Assembly (NCBI GenBank): GCA_026988735.1
Contig: JALSKR010000182.1
Coordinates: 1 to 13,103 of the forward strand
DNA length: 13,103 nt
Direction: 5' to 3'
Source: Sulfurimonas sp.
GTDB taxonomy: Bacteria > Campylobacterota > Campylobacteria > Campylobacterales > Sulfurimonadaceae
Numbering within the stretch: the first letter of the stretch is position 1; each line of letters begins with the position of its first letter. A model generated the notes under the pieces. It worked only from the letters and a program-made list of their open reading frames with translations, did not search any database and was not told the origin of the DNA. Shown in pieces: positions 7,433 to 13,103 of the stretch. Made by a program: the position numbers and the translations under genes.

Positions 7433-8398
7433 ATGAATATACTTATAGTAAGAACAGACAAACTAGGAGACTTTATAACGGCACTACCGACGATGTATGT
7501 ACTGAAAAAATATAATCCTCAAAATAAAATCATAGCACTTGTCGCTCCTCTCAATAAAGAGCTTGCCCTTACATGTAACTTTATTGATGAGGTGATTGTT
7601 GATGAAGTAAAGAGTTCTGTATCTGTTCTGGCAAAAAAAATCAAAGATGCAAAGATAGATGCTTCTATCACGCTTTTTTCAAACACAAGAGTGGCTTTTG
7701 CACAGTTTTTGGCAAGAGTTCCTCTGCGTATAGCTCCCGCTACAAAAATAGCACAAATTTTCTACAATAGGCGTATAAAACAGAGACGCTCTGAAGTTAA
7801 AATGGCGGAGTTTGCATACAATTTGGAGCTTGCAAAAGCACTTTTTCCAGATATTGATCTGCATTATGAAAAGCCTTTGCTTGCATTTGATGATGCCAAG
7901 GAGTATTATAAACAGTTTTGCAAAGAAAATAATATCACAAAAGAGGTTATAGCATTTCATGTCGGTTTTGGCGGTTCTTCAGATGCAAACTGGAACTTGG
8001 ATGAATATGAAGAGCTTATTCGTGAACTCTTACATGTAAACAAATATCAGGTAGTGCTTACTTTTGGACCAGATGAAAAAGCTTTACATGTAACTATGCA
8101 AAATCGTTTAAAAGATACAAATGCACTTTTTTATCTCTCAAATGAAGGCATAGTCAATTTTGCAAAGTTTATCAGCAACTTTAAACTCTTTGTTTCAACA
8201 TCGACAGGTACCTTTCATCTGGCTTCATTAGTGGGTACACCGACGATGACATTTTTTGGAGATTCAAAGTTTGCAAGTGCTGCAAGATGGAAAAGTGTAG
8301 GGGATGAAAAACTGCAAAAGCCTTATATGCTCCCAGTTGATGAGAAAAAACGAAAAGAGATTTTTGAAGAAGTAAAAAAAGAACTTACTGTTTTTTAA
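7433..8398 (+). CDS. GT9 heptosyltransferase-family glycosyltransferase
   Basis: This 321-residue GT-B glycosyltransferase of family 9 is probably a further LPS-core heptosyltransferase acting at the inner membrane. The N terminus IVRTDKLGDFITALPTM (5-21) carries the family's GD motif (Asp13). AFHVGFGGSSDANWNLDEY (174-192) is the sugar-nucleotide region. STSTGTFHLASLVGTPTMTFFG (255-276) is the C-terminal donor signature with His262. Compared with WaaF it lacks the Cys-rich tail, and Asn-Asp of the NDSG motif is replaced by Ser-Thr, so it is neither WaaF nor clearly WaaC; a WaaQ-like or species-specific role is possible. The start at 7433 has no visible ribosome site but a -10-like hexamer just upstream. 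The 3' end overlaps the convergent GT2 gene by 14 bases. It holds three TTACATGTAA copies, more than any other gene here. Confidence 0.85.
   Translation: MNILIVRTDKLGDFITALPTMYVLKKYNPQNKIIALVAPLNKELALTCNFIDEVIVDEVKSSVSVLAKKIKDAKIDASITLFSNTRVAFAQFLARVPLRIAPATKIAQIFYNRRIKQRRSEVKMAEFAYNLELAKALFPDIDLHYEKPLLAFDDAKEYYKQFCKENNITKEVIAFHVGFGGSSDANWNLDEYEELIRELLHVNKYQVVLTFGPDEKALHVTMQNRLKDTNALFYLSNEGIVNFAKFISNFKLFVSTSTGTFHLASLVGTPTMTFFGDSKFASAARWKSVGDEKLQKPYMLPVDEKKRKEIFEEVKKELTVF
7569..7578. repeat. TTACATGTAA palindrome, copy 5 (in GT9 gene, different phase)
   Basis: A perfect 10-bp palindrome. It is the only perfect copy read in another phase, as codons CTT ACA TGT AAC (Leu46-Thr-Cys-Asn49). Confidence 0.9.
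8030..8039. repeat. TTACATGTAA palindrome, copy 6 (in GT9 gene)
   Basis: A perfect 10-bp palindrome encoding Leu200-His-Val-Asn203. It lies 54 bases before copy 7. Confidence 0.9.
8084..8093. repeat. TTACATGTAA palindrome, copy 7 (in GT9 gene)
   Basis: A perfect 10-bp palindrome encoding Leu218-His-Val-Thr221. Confidence 0.9.
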
Positions 8399-9143
8399 GC
8401 TCTTTATTTAATTCATAAAGTTTTATATATTTGTAAAAATTCGTCACCATATGCGAATAGGCAATAATAAGCCCCACATATCCATCACGAAACCCCTGCT
8501 TGAAAAAATATGTTTTTATAAACGAGTAGGCACCATTGAAAAAGGCCTTTGCGGGAGAAGAACTTTTCTTGCCAACATTATTTTTAGCAAAAAGTGTTGA
8601 GTATCTATCAAGCTTGACTATAAAATCATGGATAGAGTTATAGGGGTAGTGTTTGACGCTTCCTTTGAGTGTTTGTATTGCAAATCCCTCTGTGATAATA
8701 TGTTCATGTACATCTTCATCTGTAAAAGAGGTTTTATTTCTATTATAGAGTCTTACGATAGTTTCATCACCCCAGCAGTGTTTGACCTGTACCTCTTTGT
8801 AAAAATTAATTCTGTGTATTTTATAAAGAGTACCTGCATCAAGTTGGAGCGTTTTGAGTGAAGCAATAAATCTTTCATCCAAAACTTCATCGCTGTCCAA
8901 AGAGAGAATCCAATCTTTAGATGCAAAAGAAGCAGCTAGATTTTTTGTTTTTCCAAAACCGAAAAAATCTCCAGATGTGATTGTGACATTTTTATATTTT
9001 TTTGCTATTGCTAAGGTATTGTCTTTTGAATTGTTTTCATATAAAATAACCTCTTCAAAATCTTGTAAACTTTGTAAGCATTCATCAAGCTTTGCTGCTG
9101 CATTACTTGCAATAATAACAACACTGATATCTTTAATCAACAA
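8385..9143 (-). CDS. GT2 glycosyltransferase, WaaE/KdtX-like
   Basis: This family 2 glycosyltransferase of 252 residues resembles the WaaE/KdtX LPS-core transferases, which add a glucose-type residue to core heptose. The GT-A domain opens with ISVVIIASNAAAKLDECLQS (6-25), ENNSKDNT (36-43) lies in the nucleotide-binding region, and SLDSDEVLDERF (81-92) holds the metal-binding DxD-type motif. VHEHI and the amphipathic C terminus (about 195-252) also fit this subgroup. The start is a TTG at 9143-9141 with AAGGAA about eight bases upstream, inside the kinase gene. It overlaps the kinase end by 11 bases, so it is probably translationally coupled to it. The actual sugar donor cannot be read from the sequence. 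Its end overlaps the convergent GT9 gene. Confidence 0.85.
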   Translation of the reverse strand: MLIKDISVVIIASNAAAKLDECLQSLQDFEEVILYENNSKDNTLAIAKKYKNVTITSGDFFGFGKTKNLAASFASKDWILSLDSDEVLDERFIASLKTLQLDAGTLYKIHRINFYKEVQVKHCWGDETIVRLYNRNKTSFTDEDVHEHIITEGFAIQTLKGSVKHYPYNSIHDFIVKLDRYSTLFAKNNVGKKSSSPAKAFFNGAYSFIKTYFFKQGFRDGYVGLIIAYSHMVTNFYKYIKLYELNKELKKQ

Positions 9144-9876
9144 CGGCTTTTCCTTTTAATCTTTTTTTCATATTCTTAAAATTTTTTAGTTTTTGTGAAA
9201 AATAGAGAGCTTTTTTAATGCTGTCTTCTTTATCTATATTGGCTATTGTTGCATATTCTTTGATAATGATTGTTAAATCTTCATCTTGCGCCCAGAGCAT
9301 GTTGAAGTTTTGTAATCTTTCTTTAACTGACAATACTTTAAACTTCATTCTGTTTATATCAACTACTTTAAAAGTATAATTGTTGTTTTCTTCTTTTATA
9401 AGAATATTTCCAGGACTGTAATCTTTATGGATGATATTGTTTTGGTGAAGGGCAAATGTGAATCTTGCAAATGCTTTGAATACTTTTTCTTTATCTTTAA
9501 AATTTTTGTTCGTTAACGGTTCTCGTATGGTAAAGTCATATTCAAATTTTTGGGCTATAAAGTAGCTTTCATTCAAGAGACCTTTTTTATAAAATTCAAT
9601 ATATCCAATAGGATTGGGGGTAAAATTACCTATTTTTATTGAGTTTTCATAAGATTTTTTTGCCTTTGTCTTTCTAAAATATGTATACAAAATCCGACGA
9701 AAAAAGTTTGGAACTTGAAAAGATTTGACAACAGTGTTTATTGTATTACAAGAGATTGTTTTTAATTCATTCCGTGCTTTGTGGATGGTACTTTGATTTT
9801 TGTTGAAATATTTTTGTATATTGAGTAGAAAATCTGTACATGTTTTTTTATAAAGGGGATTTATTTTATATTTCAT
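9133..9876 (-). CDS. LPS core kinase, WaaP/Kdo-kinase-like (protein kinase fold)
   Basis: This 247-residue small-molecule kinase has the eukaryotic-type protein kinase fold, in the group of LPS kinases such as WaaP, KdkA and InaA that phosphorylate heptose or Kdo in the inner core. HKDYSPGNILI (150-160) is the catalytic loop, with Asp152 as base and Asn157. VVDINRMKF (171-179) takes the place of DFG, with Asp173 for metal binding. KARNELK (33-39) resembles the family's N-terminal RN-IK motif. I chose the ATG at 9876-9874, with GAGAGA just upstream. The in-frame ATG at 9912 is overlapped by the predicted -10 box and would add 12 residues. It is the first gene of a two-gene minus-strand operon with the GT2. 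Base use is more AT-rich than in hldE. The substrate is inferred from family and context. Confidence 0.82.
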   Translation of the reverse strand: MKYKINPLYKKTCTDFLLNIQKYFNKNQSTIHKARNELKTISCNTINTVVKSFQVPNFFRRILYTYFRKTKAKKSYENSIKIGNFTPNPIGYIEFYKKGLLNESYFIAQKFEYDFTIREPLTNKNFKDKEKVFKAFARFTFALHQNNIIHKDYSPGNILIKEENNNYTFKVVDINRMKFKVLSVKERLQNFNMLWAQDEDLTIIIKEYATIANIDKEDSIKKALYFSQKLKNFKNMKKRLKGKAVVD

Positions 9877-9893
9877 AGATCTCTCATAATTAA

Positions 9894-9921
9894 TTTTGTA
9901 TAATCTTTTCATTATACAAAA
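9894..9921. promoter_or_regulatory. Symmetric divergent promoter on an 11-bp perfect inverted repeat
   Basis: TTTTGTATAAT (9894-9904) and ATTATACAAAA (9911-9921) are perfect inverted repeats around a six-base spacer, CTTTTC. Each arm contains a consensus -10 box. Plus TATAAT at 9899-9904 predicts a start near 9911, 23 bases before the GT9 TTG, with GGGA as ribosome site. Minus TATAAT at 9916-9911 predicts a start near 9904, 28 bases before the kinase ATG. The two promoters overlap and would compete for polymerase. The inverted repeat could also be a dimeric regulator site. It has no U-tract on either side, so it is not a simple terminator. Confidence 0.6.
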
Positions 9922-9933
9922 AAAGGGATTATA

Positions 9934-10956
9934 TTGAAGTTAAATTTTAGAAGAGGCAGCGCTTATGCTTCAAAATATGCCAGAGAATATCTAAAAGGTA
10001 AAAAGCCAGAAGATATAAAAAACATAACTGTTATTCGTCATGCAGCTATAGGCGATTTTATGAATATCCGTCCTTTTTTAATAGAGTTACGCAAATTTTT
10101 CCCAAATGCAAAAATAACCTTAAGTGTCATCAAGCATTATATGTACGGTATTCCCGAAGATTTGATAGATGAGTTACATGTAATGAGCAGGTACAAAGAA
10201 GATGGTTCCAAAACCGGAATTTTAACAAGGATTAAAGAAGCAAAAAAATTACCTTCTCAGGATATTATATTTGATTTGACTGACAGTACTATCACGCTGT
10301 TACTTGTTTTTTTAGCCAAGGCAAAACTCAAAATCGGTTATCCGTACAGGGCAATCAGAAGAGCTTTTTTTGATATAGCAACGCTGCGAAGTGATTTTGT
10401 TGTAGAGGCTGTGAGTGTTGAGCATATGCTCAATATTCTCGGAGCAAAAACTGCGTATCCCTTACAATATGGATATGAGAAGCAGTATCCAAAACATGAT
10501 AAAAAAAGAGTTGTCTATTTTGCCGGTGCTTCTGTTGAAAATAAATGTTGGGAGAGAGAAAAATTTAAAGAGTTGATACAGATGATGGCAAAAGAGTACC
10601 CTGATTATGAGCATATAATACTTCAGGGAATAGGTGAAAACGAAAAGTTTTATGATATTTATGAACCTGTAAGTCATCTTGAAAATGTCAAACTTCAGCA
10701 AAAAATGAGTATAGAAAAGGTAATGCAGTTTTTGGCAGACAGTCGACTTTTGGTTTCGAATGATACCGGCATACGAAACATGGGAATCGCCTTAGAAATA
10801 GCAACAGTAGGTATATTTTTTCAAATTCCACCATTTCGGTACTGGCCACGAGAAGAAAAACATGACTGTGTGTTTACTATAGAGTATGATTCCCCATCAG
10901 TTGAGGCTGTTTTTTGTAGTGCAAAATCAATGATGGAAAAGCTTTATGAAAAATAA
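9934..10956 (+). CDS. Atypical GT9-family glycosyltransferase
   Basis: This is a 340-residue GT-B protein of the heptosyltransferase (GT9) type. VIRHAAIGDFMNIRPFL (33-49) is the N-terminal motif with GD at 40-41, preceded by a basic extension of about 30 residues. VVYFAGASVENKCWEREKF (193-211) matches the sugar-nucleotide region. NDTGIRNMGIALEIATVGIFF (276-296) matches the C-terminal signature, but the usual G-P-x-H is G-I-R-N, so the conserved His is missing. Donor or function may therefore differ from true heptosyltransferases. It starts at a TTG with GGGA five bases upstream and a TATAAT box at 9899-9904. It heads a plus-strand glycan operon, and its end overlaps the next ATG by 11 bases. 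One TTACATGTAA copy encodes Leu81-Val83. Confidence 0.8.
   Translation: MKLNFRRGSAYASKYAREYLKGKKPEDIKNITVIRHAAIGDFMNIRPFLIELRKFFPNAKITLSVIKHYMYGIPEDLIDELHVMSRYKEDGSKTGILTRIKEAKKLPSQDIIFDLTDSTITLLLVFLAKAKLKIGYPYRAIRRAFFDIATLRSDFVVEAVSVEHMLNILGAKTAYPLQYGYEKQYPKHDKKRVVYFAGASVENKCWEREKFKELIQMMAKEYPDYEHIILQGIGENEKFYDIYEPVSHLENVKLQQKMSIEKVMQFLADSRLLVSNDTGIRNMGIALEIATVGIFFQIPPFRYWPREEKHDCVFTIEYDSPSVEAVFCSAKSMMEKLYEK
10174..10183. repeat. TTACATGTAA palindrome, copy 8 (in atypical GT9 gene)
   Basis: A perfect 10-bp palindrome encoding Leu81-His-Val-Met84. Confidence 0.9.
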
Positions 10957-12022
10957 AAATATACTTGAAGTCTGTCTCTCTCCCGGGCTTGGAGGTTTAG
11001 AGATGTTTGTAGCATCTTGTTATGATGCTTTTTCAAAATATACATCATGTAAGGTTGTAGTAGCACCGGAGACAAAACTGGATAAGTATCTTGAGATTGA
11101 AGACAAATATCACATAAAGAGAAGTAAGTTTTTCCCTTTTTTGCCTGCTTGGAGATTGGCGAAGTATATTGATAAAAATGATATAGAGATAGTGCATTTT
11201 CACTGGACGCGGGATATGATAACAGTTGTTTTGGCAAAGTTGTTCAGCAAAAAGAAACCAAAGATAGTACAAAGTCGTCATATGGGAATGACACGTTTTA
11301 AAGATGACTTGTATCACAGATACATGTATAAAAATATTGATATGATTCATGCTGTAACAAAGAGGGTAGAACAAGAGTTGAGAAAATTTATACCTGAAGA
11401 TGTGCGGCCAAAGATAGATATGGTTTATCTTGGTGTGGAGATTCCAAAAGTTGATGAAAAAAAAGTTGAAGCTTTGCAAAAAAAATATAATTTCAAGGAT
11501 GATTTTGTTGTTGGTATTATCGGACGAATAGAGGAGGGTAAGGGACAACATCTTCTTATAGAAGCTCTTGACAAACTTGATAAAAATGTAAAAGCATTGA
11601 TAGTCGGTGATGTTATGGATGATGACTATTTGTCTGATCTGAAAGATAAAGTGCAAGAGCAAAATTTGAACAATCGAGTCGTTTTTTCGGGATTTACCAA
11701 AGAGGTAAATGAACATATGCAGCTTTGTGATATTCTTGTTTTAGCAACAAAAAATGAAACATTTGGGCTCGTAATTATCGAAGCAATGGCAAACAAAGTA
11801 GCAGTCATTGCAACAAACAATGGCGGACCTTTAGAGATTATAGATGATGGTGTTGATGGGCTTTTGTTTGATGGAGGTAGTGATGATTTGGCTAGGAAGA
11901 TAGATTATTTGTATAGAAATATGGATATGAAAAACTTGTTCTCTCATGCAGGTTATGAAAAAATAAAAGAAAGTTTTTTTTATAAAAAACAACTTGAAAA
12001 ACTTTACAAGGCAATTGTATGA
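10946..12022 (+). CDS. GT4-family glycosyltransferase
   Basis: This 358-residue retaining GT-B glycosyltransferase belongs to the GT4 (Glycos_transf_1) family and uses a nucleotide-sugar donor at the cytoplasmic face of the membrane. SPGLGGLEMF (12-21) is the glycine-rich acceptor loop. FHWTRDM (85-91) and QSRHMGMTR (109-117) lie in the N-terminal domain. IIGRIEEGKG (191-200) opens the donor domain, and ETFGLVIIE (271-279) is the E-x7-E type donor motif, followed by GGPLEII. All expected core motifs are present and the length is normal, so it should be active. It overlaps the upstream GT9 by 11 bases and the next gene by ATGA, so it is the second gene of a tightly coupled operon. Sugar specificity is unknown. 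Confidence 0.87.
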   Translation: MKNKNILEVCLSPGLGGLEMFVASCYDAFSKYTSCKVVVAPETKLDKYLEIEDKYHIKRSKFFPFLPAWRLAKYIDKNDIEIVHFHWTRDMITVVLAKLFSKKKPKIVQSRHMGMTRFKDDLYHRYMYKNIDMIHAVTKRVEQELRKFIPEDVRPKIDMVYLGVEIPKVDEKKVEALQKKYNFKDDFVVGIIGRIEEGKGQHLLIEALDKLDKNVKALIVGDVMDDDYLSDLKDKVQEQNLNNRVVFSGFTKEVNEHMQLCDILVLATKNETFGLVIIEAMANKVAVIATNNGGPLEIIDDGVDGLLFDGGSDDLARKIDYLYRNMDMKNLFSHAGYEKIKESFFYKKQLEKLYKAIV

Positions 12023-12564
12023 AAAAATTTACATTGATACAAAAGATTAGAAATAAAATTCGTATAAAAGGCAGTGTAGAGTTGATAATTGCAAAAAATG
12101 CGAAAATTGTTCATTGTGATATATCTATAAAGGGAGAAAATAACAAACTTGTTATAGCAGGTGGAGCAACTGTGCGATATACACAAATAGAAATTTTAGG
12201 AGATAATTGTATTATTGAAATAGGCCGAAACTCAATAATTGGGCATGGTTGCTACCTCTCTGCCAAAAATGGAAGAAAGTTGTTTATTGGAAATGAGTGT
12301 ATGCTTTCAAGAAATGTAAAAATTATGACTTCTGATGGACATGTTATTTATCAAAATGGAAGAGTGATTAATGCTGCAAAGGATATTATTTTAGAAAAGA
12401 ATATTTGGGCAGCCGATAATGTCACAATACTTAAAGGTGTTACAATCGGTGAGGGCAGTATTCTTGGAATAAACGCAACTGTTACGCAGAATATACCTGC
12501 ATATAGTATTGCCGCCGGTAATCCGGCTAAAGTTGTTAAAGAGAAAATACTATGGAAAAAATAG
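12019..12564 (+). CDS. Left-handed beta-helix (hexapeptide) acyltransferase
   Basis: This 181-residue acyltransferase of the hexapeptide-repeat superfamily is probably an O-acetyltransferase in the WbbJ/NodL/maltose-acetyltransferase style that uses acetyl-CoA. Imperfect hexapeptide repeats run from about 45 to 160 (for example IIEIGRNSIIGHGC, 65-78, and VTILKGVTIGEGSILG, 135-150). His108 in TSDGH is the likely catalytic base. AAGNPAKVVKEK (165-176) is the standard C-terminal CoA-site closure. The first 20 residues are basic. The ATG overlaps the GT4 stop as ATGA, so it is translationally coupled. In this context it likely acetylates a surface-glycan sugar. Serine acetyltransferase is unlikely because its N-terminal domain is missing. 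Confidence 0.87.
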   Translation: MKKFTLIQKIRNKIRIKGSVELIIAKNAKIVHCDISIKGENNKLVIAGGATVRYTQIEILGDNCIIEIGRNSIIGHGCYLSAKNGRKLFIGNECMLSRNVKIMTSDGHVIYQNGRVINAAKDIILEKNIWAADNVTILKGVTIGEGSILGINATVTQNIPAYSIAAGNPAKVVKEKILWKK

Positions 12565-12603
12565 TCATGACAGGATTGCTTTTAGGATGGCAGAGGGATT
12601 GCT

Positions 12604-13044
12604 TTGCGTAGTAAAAAAAATTTATTTATTATTTCATCACCATTACAGTTATTAAATGCAATGGAAGCGATATATTCTTTTAATACATCAGATAATATTT
12701 TAATATTGATATATAATTCCTCAGAAAACAAAACAGATTTTCATCAAAAAACAAATCTTTTAGATACAGATCAATGGGAAAAAATAATTTATTATGATTT
12801 AGGAAAAATAGCGAAGAAGAAACGTTTTTTTCAGCAGGTGAGACTCATTAAAGAACTGAAGAAAGAGAGTTACACTTATCTGTTTTCAGGAGATTTTGGC
12901 ACAATACAACAGGCAATTATGGCAAATGTAAGTGCTGAAAAGATATATTTGTTAGATGATGGAACGGCATCAATTGTAATAGACTTCTTGCATAACCCCA
13001 AACTGGTTCAAAAATTGCTATTGCTCAAGCATGAAGAATTATGA
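12604..13044 (+). pseudogene. Polysialyltransferase/GT52-like glycosyltransferase, apparently truncated by an insertion sequence
   Basis: The first 130 or so residues look like the N terminus of the polysialyltransferase/GT52-type transferases. KNLFIISSPLQLLNAMEAI (5-23) is the characteristic opening. SYTYLFSGDFGTIQQAIM and KIYLLDDGTASI are typical of the first Rossmann domain, with the LLDDG motif. The family usually runs about 300-400 residues, but this frame stops after 146. A new frame with transposase-like sequence begins at 13031, overlapping its end. The last 15 or so residues are therefore probably read from the mobile element and not native. It starts at a TTG with GAGGG about six bases upstream, 39 bases after the acyltransferase stop. 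Without the rest, transferase activity is unlikely. A naturally short protein cannot be excluded. Confidence 0.6.
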
Positions 13045-13103
13045 GAAATTAAAAGAGCTAAAACCAGAACTATTCAAACGATTAACAGGTGTAAAACCTG
13101 ATA
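12991..13103 (+). mobile_element. Left end of an insertion sequence, IS5-like (right end outside window)
   Basis: The element is inferred from the transposase-like frame starting at 13031 and the sudden stop of the glycosyltransferase frame. The exact left boundary is not fixed. The segment ACCCCAAACTGGTTC (12995-13009) is a candidate terminal-repeat region. The matching inverted repeat and target duplication would lie beyond the window. Confidence 0.5.
13031..13103 (+). CDS. Transposase N terminus, IS5-type with helix-turn-helix (cut by window edge)
   Basis: A frame opens at the ATG 13031-13033 and stays open to the window end. It encodes 24 residues starting MKNYEKLKELK and continuing with PELFKRLTGVKPD. 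The FKRLTGV motif followed by a short turn is typical of the N-terminal helix-turn-helix domain in IS5-family transposases with a DDE_Tnp_4-type catalytic domain. It overlaps the glycosyltransferase frame by 14 bases in another phase. No clear ribosome site is seen. The family call rests on a short segment, so it is moderate. Confidence 0.55.
   Translation, partial: MKNYEKLKELKPELFKRLTGVKPD

Noticed and set aside
7396..7461. Longer N terminus for the GH-like protein (starts at 7434 or 7461)
   Set aside because: These would overlap the divergent GT9 coding region and cross the predicted -10 box, and they add a hydrophobic stretch unlike a normal start.
9877..9912. Longer N terminus for the LPS kinase (ATG at 9912)
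   Set aside because: This ATG is overlapped by the minus-strand TATAAT box. The ATG at 9876 has a ribosome site and matches how the family begins.
11045..11716. A 223-codon open frame on the minus strand opposite the GT4 gene
   Set aside because: It is low-complexity, rich in Ile, Phe, Tyr and Cys, with no motif or ribosome site. It is the antisense of a gene with complete family motifs.
12552..12611. A 19-codon frame (starting MEKIVMTGLLLG) bridging the acyltransferase end and the next start
   Set aside because: It may simply be chance. There is no ribosome site of its own and the sequence is not a recognisable peptide. It could assist coupling, but nothing supports that directly.
12980..13044. 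Simple frameshift as the cause of the short transferase
   Set aside because: The frame that continues past the stop reads as a transposase N terminus and not as more glycosyltransferase, so an insertion explains it better.
1..13103. CRISPR arrays, tRNA or rRNA genes, riboswitches, origin-like clusters
   Set aside because: I found no regularly spaced direct repeats, cloverleaf-like or rRNA-like sequence and no long untranslated leader. The palindromes are irregularly spaced and coding.

Overview
The window is AT-rich, densely coding bacterial chromosome. Gene content and protein style suggest a sulfur-oxidising Campylobacterota (epsilonproteobacterial) relative, probably close to Sulfurimonas. 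The evidence is a CcoI/CcoS pair for cbb3 oxidase assembly, a small c553-type cytochrome, an ADP-heptose and LPS-core locus in the epsilonproteobacterial style, and TATAAT -10 boxes without obvious -35 boxes. The taxon is inferred, not proven.

Left part (1-2030): the 3' two thirds of a CPx-type copper P-type ATPase (ccoI) is followed by ccoS. A convergent gene for a periplasmic monohaem cytochrome c has its own terminator and promoter. This part is respiratory.

Middle part (2131-8398): hldD and hldE make ADP-L-glycero-D-manno-heptose. hldE overlaps a YfaZ-like outer-membrane protein gene. Convergent to these, on the minus strand, are waaF (heptosyltransferase II) and, upstream of it with an ATGA overlap, a membrane-anchored protein that looks like a clan GH-A glycosidase with a degenerate acid/base site. 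Divergent from that is a GT9 heptosyltransferase-like gene.

Right part (8385-13103): a minus-strand pair encodes a WaaP/Kdo-kinase-like LPS kinase and a WaaE/KdtX-like GT2. Divergent from it, a plus-strand operon encodes an atypical GT9, a GT4 glycosyltransferase, a hexapeptide acyltransferase and the start of a polysialyltransferase/GT52-like gene. The last gene appears cut off by an insertion sequence whose IS5-type transposase begins at the right edge. Together these genes make and assemble the inner and outer core of LPS or a related surface glycan.

The most striking non-gene signal is a perfect 10-bp palindrome, TTACATGTAA. It occurs eight times, all inside coding regions, where about 0.05 would be expected by base composition. 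It looks like a highly iterated palindrome of unknown function. Also notable are two very compact divergent promoter regions, one built on an 11-bp perfect inverted repeat. There is no gene-free stretch longer than about 115 bases. I saw no tRNA, rRNA or CRISPR array.
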